A DNA stretch of 64,000 nucleotides. It comes from an uncultured Oscillospiraceae bacterium. Lineage in GTDB: Bacteria; Bacillota; Clostridia; Oscillospirales; Acutalibacteraceae. The position numbers were made by a program, and so were the translations under genes. Of this stretch, positions 47,865 through 56,872 are shown in pieces. The stretch covers positions 1-64,000 of the forward strand of contig UQHH01000007.1 in assembly GCA_900540865.1 (NCBI GenBank). The letters are read 5' to 3'. Under the pieces are notes generated by a model, which was not told where the DNA came from, did no database searches, and saw only the letters and a list, made by a program, of their open reading frames with translations. Within the stretch, counting starts at the first letter, position 1. Each line of letters opens with the position of its first letter.

Positions 47865-48281
47865 ATGGATATTTGGGATAAGCTTTACAGCGAAGCGAAA
47901 AAGGTACAAAGCGGCAGAAGCATATCGCCTTTTATTGAAGCGGGCGGTGTGGCCGCCGCGATTTTGACAAAGTCAGGCAATATTTATTTGGGTGTTTGCA
48001 TAGATACCGCGTCAACCTTGGGAATGTGCGCGGAACGCAGCGCAATAGCAAATATGATTACAAACGGAGAATACCAGATAGACAAGATTGTGGCTGTTTT
48101 GCCGGACGGCTCGGTTGGTTCTCCCTGCGGTGCATGCAGAGAATTCATGATGCAGCTTGATAAAGACAGCGGCGGCATCGAGATTTTGCAGGATTACGAT
48201 ACAAAAAGAACGGCTCTGCTCAAAGAGCTGCTGCCCGATTGGTGGGGAGCGGCAAGGTTTAAACAGGCTGGCGGGCCTTAA
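47865..48281 (+). CDS. Cytidine deaminase-family protein
   Basis: A 138-residue zinc-dependent deaminase. The zinc and catalytic motifs are MCAERSAIANM (Cys and Glu) and SPCGACREFMMQL (two Cys). It resembles short cytidine/blasticidin-S deaminases, and the closing KELLPDWWG is typical of Firmicutes homologues. The substrate, cytidine or another nucleoside, is not certain. ATG 47865 follows TTAGGAGGGG; earlier in-frame codons are rejected. Confidence 0.85.
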   Translation: MDIWDKLYSEAKKVQSGRSISPFIEAGGVAAAILTKSGNIYLGVCIDTASTLGMCAERSAIANMITNGEYQIDKIVAVLPDGSVGSPCGACREFMMQLDKDSGGIEILQDYDTKRTALLKELLPDWWGAARFKQAGGP

Positions 48282-48355
48282 CGTTAGACCCATGCGGATT
48301 CAAGTTTTTTGACAGGCATTTTACCGGCTTATTGGGAAGATATGAGGTGAATGGA

Positions 48356-48898
48356 TTGAACCACGAAACACAGCGCCTTATCCTGCGCCACTGGCGTGAA
48401 AGCGACGCAGAGGATTTATATGAATACGCGAAAGATCCTCTTGTAGGGCCGATTGCGGGCTGGCCGCCCCATACAAGCGCAGAAAACAGCCGTGAAATCA
48501 TCAAGGGCGTGCTTTCCGCGCCCGAAACCTACGCGGTCGTGCTGAAAGACACGGGAAAACCCGTCGGGAGTATCGGGCTGATGGTCGGTAAACAGAGCAA
48601 TCTCGACATTGGGTGTGACGAAGGGGAAATCGGCTACTGGCTCGGAGTTCCATATTGGGGGCGCGGGCTGATTCCCGAAGCGGTCAGGGCGATTATCAAA
48701 TATGGCTTTGAAAACCTGCGCTTGACAAAAATTTGGTGCGGATATTTTGAAGGGAATGACAAATCACGCCGCGTTCAGGAGAAGTGCGGCTTTCGTTACC
48801 ATCACACAAATAAGGACGTCGAATTGCCGCTGATGGGTGACGTCCGTACAGAGCACGTCACCTGCCTGACAAAAGAGGATTGGCTGAAAAACAGGTAA
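48356..48898 (+). CDS. GNAT-family N-acetyltransferase (RimJ/RimL-like)
   Basis: A 180-residue acetyltransferase beginning NHETQRLILRHWRESDAEDLY, the entry typical of RimJ/RimL-type GNATs. It contains GEIGYWLGVPYWGRGLIPEA and EKCGFRYHH. The acceptor may be a ribosomal protein N-terminus or a small amine. TTG 48356 follows GAGGTG; GTG 48347 is possible. A terminator follows. Confidence 0.87.
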   Translation: MNHETQRLILRHWRESDAEDLYEYAKDPLVGPIAGWPPHTSAENSREIIKGVLSAPETYAVVLKDTGKPVGSIGLMVGKQSNLDIGCDEGEIGYWLGVPYWGRGLIPEAVRAIIKYGFENLRLTKIWCGYFEGNDKSRRVQEKCGFRYHHTNKDVELPLMGDVRTEHVTCLTKEDWLKNR

Positions 48899-48916
48899 AA
48901 AATTTTGACCGGATAG

Positions 48917-48951
48917 AAAAAGGCGCTTCATTATAAAATGAAGCGCCTTTT
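48917..48951. terminator. Bidirectional terminator between convergent GNAT and copA genes
   Basis: AAAAGGCGCTTCATT pairs with AATGAAGCGCCTTTT around a four-base loop, a 15-bp perfect stem that serves both strands. Confidence 0.88.
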
Positions 48952-48967
48952 ATACTCTCTTCTGTTT

Positions 48968-49180
48968 TTAAACCTGGTCCGCCTTGACGGAATAGCCCGC
49001 GTCCGTTACCGCGCGGATAACCGCCTCGTCGTCGAAATAGCCGTTTGAATGAACCGTCGCCATTTTACTGTCGAGGTCTACCGTCGCCGTAATTCCGTCG
49101 AGCGCGTTCAAGGCCTGCTCCACCCGGCTGCTGCAATGCCCGCAGGACATGCCTTCTATAATATACGTTTTTGTGGCCAT
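48968..49180 (-). CDS. Nested copper chaperone (CopZ-like) from an internal in-frame start in copA
   Basis: The last 70 codons of copA form a complete heavy-metal-associated domain (ATKTYIIEGMSCGHCSSRVE, with the CxxC copper site). The internal ATG (49178-49180) is preceded at eight bases by a perfect GGAGG (49189-49193). A free CopZ-sized chaperone could therefore be made from the same message as the ATPase. Alternatively the site is a relic of a once separate copZ gene fused to copA. Both readings are inference. Confidence 0.45.
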   Translation of the reverse strand: MATKTYIIEGMSCGHCSSRVEQALNALDGITATVDLDSKMATVHSNGYFDDEAVIRAVTDAGYSVKADQV

Positions 49181-51502
49181 CTTTGTTTCCTCCGTTTCCA
49201 AATCGATTGTTTTGATTATATCATGGATTTCTGTAGAATTTAAGCGCTTTGCGCGGCTTTTTTTGTGCTTATCGGGCCGGAACCGGAAGAGCCGCAGCGC
49301 GTTCGTCACAACGCAGACGGAGCTCAGGCTCATCGCGGCGGCGGCAAACATCGGATTCAACAGCCAGCCGAATACGCCGAAAAACACGCCCGCGGCAACC
49401 GGGATTCCAAGCACATTATAAATAAACGCCCAAAACAGGTTTTCCTTGATATTGCGCAGAACGGCCTTGCTCAGCGTGATTGCCGTCGCGCCGTCTCGCA
49501 AATCGCTTTTCATCAGGACAATATCGGCAGACTCAATCGCAATGTCGGTGCCCGCGCCGATTGCTATGCCTACATCGGCGCTTGCAAGCGCCGGGGCGTC
49601 GTTGATGCCGTCTCCGACCATTGCGACCTTCCTGCCGTGCTTTCTAAGCGCGCTTACCACCATTTCCTTTTGGTGGGGGAGAACCTCGGCAATAATATTA
49701 CGAATGCCAAGCTGCTTTGCAATCGCGTTTGCGGTCGTTTTGTTGTCGCCAGTCAATACAACCGTATCGATGCCGAGCTCTTCAAACTGGGCAATTGCCT
49801 CGCGGCTGGTGGGCTTTACCGTGTCCGCCACGGCGATAATGCCGAGCGCCCGTTCTTTATCCGCGAAAAACAACGAGGTTTTCCCATTCTGTGCGTAAGC
49901 GTCCGCTTTTTCAAGCGCCGTGCTCAAATCGATTTTGAGCTCCTCCATCAAACGGCGGTTTCCGGCAAAATACGTTTTGCCTTCTATTTTGGCCTCGATT
50001 CCCTTTCCCGTATGGTCGCGGAAATCGCGCGCGTTTTGTATTTCCAGCTTGTTTTCGCTTACGTATTCATTAATGGCGCCCGCAATTGGATGGTCCGACG
50101 GCCTTTCAAGCGAGCCCGCGACCTCGAGCAAACGCTCCTTCGACGCGCCGGACAGAGGGGAGATGTCCGTCACGCGCGGCTTTCCTTCCGTAATCGTACC
50201 GGTTTTATCGAGCACCACGGTATTGATGCCGTGCGCCGTCTCAAGCGCCTCTGCCGACTTTATCAAAATACCGTACTGCGCGCCCTTGCCGGTACCGACC
50301 ATAACGGCCGTCGGGGTGGCAAGGCCCAGCGCGCATGGGCAGCTGATGACGAGCACGGCGATTCCGGCGGACAACGCAAACCCGACCGTATGGCCGAGCA
50401 GCAGCCAGACTACGATAACCACCGCGGCAATGCACATGACGACCGGAACAAAAATACCCGCGATTTTATCCGCCAGCCGCGCAATCGGCGCTTTCGAGGA
50501 GGCCGCCTCGTCGACAAGCCGGATGATATTGGAAAGCGTTGTATCCGCGCCGACCTTCAAAGCCTTTACCTTGATAAAACCGGAGGTAACGCCCGTTGCG
50601 CTGATGACCTTGTCGCCCTCTTTTTTATCGACGGGGATACTCTCACCCGTGATGGCCGCCTCATCGATAGCTGCCGTGCCATATATAACCACGCCGTCTA
50701 CAGGGACGGAGCTGCCGGAGCGCACGACGACAATATCCCCTTCTTTAATATCCTCGGCCGGGATTTCCCGTTCCCGCCCGTCTTCTTCAATTATGGCGGT
50801 CTTGGGGGCAAGCTCTATGAGCTTGCTGATTGCCTCAGACGTTTTGCCCTTGGAACGCGTTTCCAAAAATTTTCCGACGGTAATGAGCGTCAAAATCATG
50901 CCGGCTGACTCAAAATATAAATCCATCGCATAGCCGTGCGCCGCGTGCGTATCGGCCGCGGTTAAAATCATGACGGTATTGAACACGCCGTATAGAAAGG
51001 CTGCCGCGCTGCCCACGGCGATGAGCGTGTCCATATTCGGGCTTCCTTTAAAGAGCGACTTGAAGCCCACTGTAAAATATTTAAAATTAATAACAATAAT
51101 TGGAATGGTAAGCAGAAGCTGGGTGAGAGAAAAGCCGATATAGTTGTCTCCAAATATATCTACTCCAACCATATGACCCATCGAAATCGTAAACAGCGGA
51201 ATTAAAAATATAATAGACAGTATGAGCCGCCATTTCAGCTTTCTGCTTTCATCTGCCGATATATCCTTCGGCGATTTGAGCGTTTTCCCGCTTTCGTTTA
51301 TCTTCGCGTTGTAGCCCGCGCCGGAAACGGCGGTAACAATATCGTCAGGCGAAACTGCGCTTTCATCATAGACGACGTTCATGCTGTTCGTCATCAGGCT
51401 GACTTCCACGCCTTTTACGCCGCCAAGCTTTGAAACGGCCTTTTCCACGTGTGCCACGCAGGAGGAACAGGTCATACCGGTTACATCGAATTTCTTTTTC
51501 AA
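48968..51502 (-). CDS. copA: Copper-exporting P1B-type ATPase with N- and C-terminal metal-binding domains
   Basis: This membrane pump exports Cu(I). The 844-residue protein has an N-terminal HMA domain (GMTCSSC), eight transmembrane segments with CPC in VISCPCALGLATPTAVM, the phosphorylation site DKTGTITEG, and GDGINDAPALASADVG. A second HMA domain (GMSCGHC) lies at the C-terminus after a charged linker. A C-terminal HMA is uncommon. TTG 51502 lies seven bases after GGAGG and is preferred to GTG 51511, which overlaps that site. The promoter at 51532-51560 carries a palindrome in its spacer, suggesting copper-responsive repression. Confidence 0.93.
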   Translation of the reverse strand: MKKKFDVTGMTCSSCVAHVEKAVSKLGGVKGVEVSLMTNSMNVVYDESAVSPDDIVTAVSGAGYNAKINESGKTLKSPKDISADESRKLKWRLILSIIFLIPLFTISMGHMVGVDIFGDNYIGFSLTQLLLTIPIIVINFKYFTVGFKSLFKGSPNMDTLIAVGSAAAFLYGVFNTVMILTAADTHAAHGYAMDLYFESAGMILTLITVGKFLETRSKGKTSEAISKLIELAPKTAIIEEDGREREIPAEDIKEGDIVVVRSGSSVPVDGVVIYGTAAIDEAAITGESIPVDKKEGDKVISATGVTSGFIKVKALKVGADTTLSNIIRLVDEAASSKAPIARLADKIAGIFVPVVMCIAAVVIVVWLLLGHTVGFALSAGIAVLVISCPCALGLATPTAVMVGTGKGAQYGILIKSAEALETAHGINTVVLDKTGTITEGKPRVTDISPLSGASKERLLEVAGSLERPSDHPIAGAINEYVSENKLEIQNARDFRDHTGKGIEAKIEGKTYFAGNRRLMEELKIDLSTALEKADAYAQNGKTSLFFADKERALGIIAVADTVKPTSREAIAQFEELGIDTVVLTGDNKTTANAIAKQLGIRNIIAEVLPHQKEMVVSALRKHGRKVAMVGDGINDAPALASADVGIAIGAGTDIAIESADIVLMKSDLRDGATAITLSKAVLRNIKENLFWAFIYNVLGIPVAAGVFFGVFGWLLNPMFAAAAMSLSSVCVVTNALRLFRFRPDKHKKSRAKRLNSTEIHDIIKTIDLETEETKMATKTYIIEGMSCGHCSSRVEQALNALDGITATVDLDSKMATVHSNGYFDDEAVIRAVTDAGYSVKADQV

Positions 51503-51531
51503 AGGCGTCACCTCCGCTTATTTTCAAGGGT

Positions 51532-51560
51532 ATCGTATTCCATTTTCAGGAAAATGTCAA
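51532..51560 (-). promoter_or_regulatory. copA promoter with palindromic operator in the spacer
   Basis: TTGACA (51555-51560), 17-bp spacer and TACGAT (51532-51537) on the minus strand. The perfect palindrome CATTTTC-AG-GAAAATG (51541-51556) fills the space between -35 and -10. Its position fits a repressor operator. A GTTGC/GCAAC repeat (51568-51581) lies just upstream. Confidence 0.65.
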
Positions 51561-51588
51561 ATTGAATGTTGCGATTGCAACAACCAAT

Positions 51589-51618
51589 AAAAAATCCTCC
51601 GTCCCGAAGGGCGGAGGA
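51589..51618 (-). terminator. Intrinsic terminator after spo0A
   Basis: On the minus strand TCCTCCG/CGGAGGA with an inner CCC/GGG pair is followed by six T residues. It separates spo0A from copA. Confidence 0.8.
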
Positions 51619-51640
51619 CTGGAAAACTAGTAGAATAAAG

Positions 51641-52426
51641 CTATCCTGCGTTTTTCATCTGTAATCTTAATTTGTCTGAAATCATAGCAATGAATTCGCT
51701 GTTCGTGGGCTTTCCTCTGCCGTTGTGAATAGTATAACCAAAATAGGAGTTTAATACATCCACATCGCCCCTGTCCCAGGCGACCTCAATTGCGTGGCGG
51801 ATTGCCCGTTCTACCCTGGAGGAGGTTGTCTCATATTTTTTCGCAACGGAAGGATAGAGCTGTTTTGTCACTGCGTTGATGATTTCCGGCTTTTCGACGG
51901 ACATAATAATAGAGTCCCTTAAATAATGATAACCCTTAATGTGCGCCGGTACGCCGATTTGATGGAGAATTTCCGTAACCGTCACTTCCAGCGAAATTCC
52001 TTGTTTTTCTGTTTTGCCCTGCGCCGGCAGGCCCATTGACTGGCTGTTTTTATTATTCACCAGCCGGACGATATTCTGCGCAAGCTCAGACGCGTCGAAG
52101 GGCCTCAAAACAAAATAAGAGGCGCCGGCCGACATGATTTCACGTTCGAGCGCCGGACTGTCGTAAGCGGAAAGGATAACAAACATAGGCTTGCCCTCCT
52201 TTGCCGTATTCGACATGGAATTCAGCACGCCGATGCCGTCGATCCTGGTCATAAACAGGTCGAGCAAAACGATATCGGGTTTTTGTGCGTCGATTTTTTC
52301 CAGAAGCTCGATGCCGTCTTTTGAACAGACTTGTACATCTATACCATAATGCGCGAAAGCGTCGTACTGGTCCCGACTAAAATCGGCAGGATCTTCTGTA
52401 ATTAGTGCTTTAATCTGGTTTTCCAT
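51641..52426 (-). CDS. spo0A: Sporulation response regulator Spo0A
   Basis: Spo0A is the master switch of endospore formation. The 261-residue protein has an N-terminal receiver domain (phospho-acceptor Asp in VLLDLFMTRIDG) and the C-terminal Spo0A DNA-binding domain with HIKGYHYLRDSI, SRVERAIRHAIEVAWDRG and FGYTIHNGRGKPTNSEFIA. ATG 52426 follows GGGGGAG. A longer frame to 52513 runs through the promoter. It lies directly downstream of spoIVB, as in Bacillus, with its own promoter in the gap. Confidence 0.97.
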   Translation of the reverse strand: MENQIKALITEDPADFSRDQYDAFAHYGIDVQVCSKDGIELLEKIDAQKPDIVLLDLFMTRIDGIGVLNSMSNTAKEGKPMFVILSAYDSPALEREIMSAGASYFVLRPFDASELAQNIVRLVNNKNSQSMGLPAQGKTEKQGISLEVTVTEILHQIGVPAHIKGYHYLRDSIIMSVEKPEIINAVTKQLYPSVAKKYETTSSRVERAIRHAIEVAWDRGDVDVLNSYFGYTIHNGRGKPTNSEFIAMISDKLRLQMKNAG

Positions 52427-52460
52427 AGTTTCTCCCCCAAGTTGTTTATTTGACGGTCTT

Positions 52461-52489
52461 ATATTACCATATTTTGGTAAATTAAGCAA
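52461..52489 (-). promoter_or_regulatory. spo0A promoter with overlapping inverted repeat
   Basis: TTGCTT (52484-52489), 17-bp spacer and TAATAT (52461-52466) on the minus strand. The inverted repeat TTACCA-N5-TGGTAA (52464-52480) covers the -10 and spacer and could bind a regulator. A canonical 0A box was not recognised. Confidence 0.6.
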
Positions 52490-52543
52490 GTGTTTACAGC
52501 AACTTTTTTTCAAAAAAGGGGAAAATATTTTTGTAAGCCAAAA

Positions 52544-53788
52544 TTAGGCGGCAGGATTCTCTGTTTTCGCGTCTGCTTCGGCAAAATCCGCCAGCATATT
52601 CTCTGCAAAGATGCCGTAGCCCTTGTCGGGGTCGTTAACGAACACATGCGTGACCGCGCCGGCAAGCTTGCCGTTTTGAATAATCGGGCTGCCGCTCATA
52701 CCCTGGACGATGCCTCCCGTTTTATCAAGGAGCTCTTCATCCGTAATTTTGATAACCATATTTTTTGAAACGGCGTCCTTGTTGTAATCGATACTTTCAA
52801 TTTCAATGTCGTAATATTTTGGCTGGCCGCCCGTTACGGTCGTGATGATTTGCGCCCTGCCCGTTTTGACCTCCTGCTTGGAGGCGACTGGAATTTCCCC
52901 GTGCCCGGAGGGGGCGCTGTCCATATAGCCGTATACGCCTGTTTCATCGTTTGCAATCAGCGTGCCGATTGCCGTGCTGTTGTCGAAGTGTCCATTTAGG
53001 GAGCCTGGCGTACCCTTGACAGCCCTCGTAATGCTGTCAAGCGTTGCGCTGACGATGTCGCCCTCGGCGAGCGTCAGCAGTTCGCCTGTATCCACGTCGC
53101 ATATTCCATGGCCGAGCGCTCCGAACGCGCCGGACTGGGGAATATAGAACGTGACTGTACCGATTCCCGCGGAGCTGTCGCGAACCCAAAGGCCAATTTT
53201 GAAATCGCCTTCCTCGTTCGTTTCAACAGGGGAAACGTACAGGTTGAATTTTTCTGTTCCGCGCATGACCTCAAAAGCAATTTTTTTGCCCTTGCTTTGC
53301 TCTACGATTTCTATGAGGTCTTCATTGCCGGATACAGAGCGGTTGTTAACCTTTAATATAACGTCGCCGACCTCAATCCCGCCTTCCTTTGCGGGACAGC
53401 AGCTTTTTCCGTTTACGGTAATGTCGTCCGTTTTGACGACCATGACGCCCTGCGTAAACATCTTTACGCCGAATGGCGTTCCGCAGGGGACGACCTTCAC
53501 GTCTTCGCTCACCTTGAGCGTTACGTCCTTAATCGGAAAAATACCGCCGAGCATCAGCTTTCCTTCCACCTCGCGGCTGTTTTGCCCGGACGTATGGCTT
53601 GCCGCTACCGTGCCGCTTGACGGCGCGGCCTGGAGAGATACGCCCGGGAATTGCGGGCTTTTCATATTCTGTAAATCCGTCACCCGGAAATCGTCCGGAA
53701 AATAGGCGGAAAACGCGGCGCCCGCGCCAAATAAGAGCAGGCACGCGGTTGTAAGAGCAACGGTAAATATTTTAACAAATTTTTTCAA
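52544..53788 (-). CDS. spoIVB: SpoIVB signalling serine peptidase
   Basis: SpoIVB is secreted from the forespore and triggers sigma-K activation in the mother cell. The 414-residue protein has an N-terminal membrane anchor (about residues 4-28), a PDZ domain (about 110-185) and an S55 peptidase domain. The catalytic His is in ALGHGICDVDTG and the Ser in GMSGSPIIQ. TTG 53788 is eight bases after GGAGG; the frame to 53836 extends past that site. The length matches the B. subtilis protein. No sigma-F or sigma-G promoter could be called with confidence. Confidence 0.95.
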   Translation of the reverse strand: MKKFVKIFTVALTTACLLLFGAGAAFSAYFPDDFRVTDLQNMKSPQFPGVSLQAAPSSGTVAASHTSGQNSREVEGKLMLGGIFPIKDVTLKVSEDVKVVPCGTPFGVKMFTQGVMVVKTDDITVNGKSCCPAKEGGIEVGDVILKVNNRSVSGNEDLIEIVEQSKGKKIAFEVMRGTEKFNLYVSPVETNEEGDFKIGLWVRDSSAGIGTVTFYIPQSGAFGALGHGICDVDTGELLTLAEGDIVSATLDSITRAVKGTPGSLNGHFDNSTAIGTLIANDETGVYGYMDSAPSGHGEIPVASKQEVKTGRAQIITTVTGGQPKYYDIEIESIDYNKDAVSKNMVIKITDEELLDKTGGIVQGMSGSPIIQNGKLAGAVTHVFVNDPDKGYGIFAENMLADFAEADAKTENPAA

Positions 53789-53802
53789 AACCAACACCTC
53801 CT

Positions 53803-54231
53803 TTTCCGTTGCTCTATTACTTTTCCACGCTGACACCTTGTTTAGATTGGAAAAGAGAATCGGCAGACGGATTTATGGAAGCGGCTTTTGCTGTGAGCCG
53901 CTCAAGCCGCGATTTTTCCCTGCTTTTTTATTTTTTTACAAAAATTGCTGTTTTATAAGCGCGGTTCTCTGTTTTTAACATGATAACAATCACAAATTTT
54001 TTGCTGCGGCATATTCTGTCCCCGCGTTTTAAAAAGAAAAACGCGGGGACGCAAAATTTTATGAATCTTTTCTTGCAATTCGCATATAGATATGGTATAT
54101 TTCTTATTGTACTACTTGAATTAATACAATTAATTCAAAAAAACAGGCGGAAAACACGATTGTAAATCCTGGCCGTCTGTGTTACTATTTTTAACGGTTC
54201 TTTAATTATGACAATCGATTGGGAGAGGCAT
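53803..54231. other. Intergenic region with one strong hairpin
   Basis: This holds the upstream region of spoIVB and the leader of the P-type ATPase. The only clear structure is the 13-bp stem at 54018-54049. Short open frames here (for example 53980-54165) lack ribosome binding sites and family signatures. Confidence 0.5.
54018..54049. repeat. 13-bp perfect GC-rich inverted repeat upstream of the P-type ATPase
   Basis: GTCCCCGCGTTTT (54018-54030) and AAAACGCGGGGAC (54037-54049) enclose a six-base loop. There is no clean T-run after it, so it may be an attenuator or mRNA stability element rather than a plain terminator. Confidence 0.65.
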
Positions 54232-56610
54232 ATGGAAGGAAAAAACGAAAAAAACAAAATCATACGGGTAAAGCCCGACCCAAAAACCGGGCTGAACGAC
54301 CTGCAGGTAAACGAACGCCTGAACGCGGGGCATTATAATAAGGAAAGCACACTGCCCACAAAATCATACGGCAGGATTGTACGCGACAACGTGTTTACGC
54401 TTTTCAATCTTATCAATATCCTGCTTGCGGCCGCCGTACTTTACGTCGGCTCCTACAAGAACATGCTTTTTATGGGCGTGGTGCTCTGCAACATTGCCAT
54501 CGGTATTTTTCAGGAGGTGCGGGCAAAGCATACGGTCGACAGGCTTTCCATCATTTCCGCTTCCAAGGTAAAGGCAATACGCAACGGCTGCGTCAGGGAA
54601 GTGGACGTAAACGAAATCGTCCTGGACGACGTGCTGGAACTGCAAAACGGCAACCAGGTCCCAACCGACTGTATTGTGCTCGAGGGCGCGTGCGACGTCA
54701 ACGAATCGCTTTTGACGGGTGAATCTGACGCCATACATAAAAAGCCGGGCGACACGCTTTTGTCCGGCAGCTTCCTTGTAAGCGGAAAATGCAGGGCGTG
54801 TGCCGAGCATGTGGGCGACGACAACTATGCCTCTACCGTTTTCAGCGGGGCGAAGTATATCAAAAAGGTCAACTCGGAAATCATGCGCACACTCAATAAA
54901 ATCATTAAAATCATTTCCATCGCGATTATCCCGGTTGCGGCGCTCCTCTTTTTCAACCAGCTCGATATTGCGGGAACGAACTTCCAAAGCGTCGTCGTTA
55001 ATACGGTCGCGGCCGTAATCGGCATGATTCCGGAAGGCCTTATCCTTCTGACCAGTACGGTGCTTGCCGTCGGAATCATCCGCCTGGCCAGGCATAAGGT
55101 GCTTGTTCAGGAGCTTTACTGTATTGAAACGCTCGCGCGCGTAGACGTGCTGTGCCTCGATAAAACAGGGACCATCACCGAAGGCCGTATGGAGCTCAAG
55201 GAAGTACTTCCCGTCGGGGAAAGCGGCAGGGAAGAGGCCGACAGGGCGCTTCAAGCGCTTACCTCCGCCCTTGAAGACAATAACCCGACCTTTGAAGCAA
55301 TCAAGGGGAAGTATCAAACGGAATCAGAATTAAAAGCGACGGAAACCGTACCGTTTTCCTCTGACAAAAAGTGGTCCGGCGCAGCTTTTGGTAAACAGGG
55401 CGCTTATGTCATAGGAGCGGCTGAATTTATATTCCGGGATATTCCCGCAGAGGTAAAAGCGGGCCTTGCCGAATATTCCGCCGGCTACCGTGTGCTGGTG
55501 CTTGCACATGCGGAGAACGGGTTTCATGAAAACGGCGGGCTGCCGGACGGCCTCATTCCGATGGCGCTTCTTGTCATTAAAGACGTCATTCGCAAGGATG
55601 CAAAAAAGACGCTCGATTATTTTGAAAAACAGGGCGTGGAGCTCAAGATAATTTCCGGCGACAACGTTCAGACCGTTTCCGGCATCGCAAAGGAAGCGGG
55701 CCTTAAAAATTACGATAATTTTGTAGACGCAACCACGCTGAAAACACCGGAGGAGATAAAGGCGGCGGCGGAGGAATATTCCATTTTTGGGCGCGTCACG
55801 CCAACCCAGAAAAAGGATTTAATCTGCGCGCTCAAGGAGGCGGGCCATACGGTCGCCATGACGGGCGACGGCGTAAACGACGTGCTCGCGCTCAAGGAGG
55901 CCGACTGTTCGGTGGCGATGGCAAGCGGCACAGACGCCGCGCGCAATGTTTCCCAGCTTGTCCTGCTCAACTCTGATTTTTCAGCTATGCCGAAGGTCGT
56001 CGCGGAGGGCAGGCGTTCCATCAACAACATCCAGCGCAGCGCGTCCCTGTTCCTGGTCAAAACGATTTATTCCTCTATTTTAGCGATACTGTTCGTATTT
56101 CTCGATTTCAAATATCCGTTTGAGCCGATTCAAATGACGCTCTTGAGCGCGTTTACCATCGGACTGCCGTCGTTCGTTCTGGCGCTTGAGCCGAACAGCG
56201 ACCGTATTAGGGGCAACTTTTTTATCAATGTCATATCCAAGTCTATCCCCGCGGCGCTCACGGTCATACTCAACATCGTTTTTATTATGATTGCCACATA
56301 CGTGTTCGGCCTCAATCATCTGCAAAGCTCGACCATTGCCGTTTTGCTTACAGGCTTTACGGGGCTGATGCTGCTGTTTAAAATCAGTATCCCCTTCAAC
56401 GCAATTCGCACGGCGCTCTTCGCGGTATGTACCGGCGGCACGGTTTTGGGGCTTACGGTGTTCCGGGATATTTTTTCGGTCAATCCGTTCGATTGGAAGG
56501 TTATGGCGGCTTTTCTTGTGCTCGCGGGCGTATCCATCCTGCTGTTCCTCGGTTTTTTAAAAATGATGGACGTACTAAAGCTGGAAAAGCATGTGAAACT
56601 AAAGCTTTAA
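54232..56610 (+). CDS. Cation-translocating P-type ATPase
   Basis: A 792-residue HAD-type ion pump. Actuator motif LLTGESDA, PEGL membrane motif (VIGMIPEGLILLTSTVLAVG), phosphorylation site CLDKTGTITEG and hinge TGDGVNDVLALKEADCSVAMA are intact. Six or more membrane helices follow the usual 2+2+4/6 layout. It lacks CPC and heavy-metal domains, so it is not a P1B copper pump. It resembles PacL/P2-like and Exp7-type pumps of Firmicutes; the ion (Ca, Mg, K or other) is not certain. ATG 54232 follows GGGAGAGG. A terminator follows, so it is a single gene unit. Confidence 0.85.
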   Translation: MEGKNEKNKIIRVKPDPKTGLNDLQVNERLNAGHYNKESTLPTKSYGRIVRDNVFTLFNLINILLAAAVLYVGSYKNMLFMGVVLCNIAIGIFQEVRAKHTVDRLSIISASKVKAIRNGCVREVDVNEIVLDDVLELQNGNQVPTDCIVLEGACDVNESLLTGESDAIHKKPGDTLLSGSFLVSGKCRACAEHVGDDNYASTVFSGAKYIKKVNSEIMRTLNKIIKIISIAIIPVAALLFFNQLDIAGTNFQSVVVNTVAAVIGMIPEGLILLTSTVLAVGIIRLARHKVLVQELYCIETLARVDVLCLDKTGTITEGRMELKEVLPVGESGREEADRALQALTSALEDNNPTFEAIKGKYQTESELKATETVPFSSDKKWSGAAFGKQGAYVIGAAEFIFRDIPAEVKAGLAEYSAGYRVLVLAHAENGFHENGGLPDGLIPMALLVIKDVIRKDAKKTLDYFEKQGVELKIISGDNVQTVSGIAKEAGLKNYDNFVDATTLKTPEEIKAAAEEYSIFGRVTPTQKKDLICALKEAGHTVAMTGDGVNDVLALKEADCSVAMASGTDAARNVSQLVLLNSDFSAMPKVVAEGRRSINNIQRSASLFLVKTIYSSILAILFVFLDFKYPFEPIQMTLLSAFTIGLPSFVLALEPNSDRIRGNFFINVISKSIPAALTVILNIVFIMIATYVFGLNHLQSSTIAVLLTGFTGLMLLFKISIPFNAIRTALFAVCTGGTVLGLTVFRDIFSVNPFDWKVMAAFLVLAGVSILLFLGFLKMMDVLKLEKHVKLKL

Positions 56611-56647
56611 ATGACTCTGGCTTTATACTACAAAATAATTCAGCGGA

Positions 56648-56673
56648 AACGGGCGGCTAACGCCCGTTTTTTT
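56648..56673 (+). terminator. Intrinsic terminator after the P-type ATPase
   Basis: AACGGGCG and CGCCCGTT (56648-56668) are followed by TTTTTT-C. Confidence 0.85.
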
Positions 56674-56872
56674 CTATGCGTAAAATACATAAATTTTAAA
56701 CAGATAAATTGTGCAGATATTACACAATATCCTTGCGTATTTTTGATTATGTATTTAGAGAATATATGGTTTTAATCAGCAATTTAAATGAAATTTTTTG
56801 TGCGGTTTTACTCAATTGTTACCTTGTTTTTCTCTTTTTCGACAAAATATGAGCAAAATCTAAGAAAAGTAT

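Noticed and set aside
49265..50933. Long open frames (up to 547 codons) on the plus strand opposite copA
   Set aside because: They are antisense shadows of a clear ATPase gene caused by its codon use; they show no domain pattern or start site.
53980..54165. A 61-codon open frame in the spoIVB-ATPase gap
   Set aside because: It is AT-rich, has no ribosome binding site and spans the 13-bp stem-loop.
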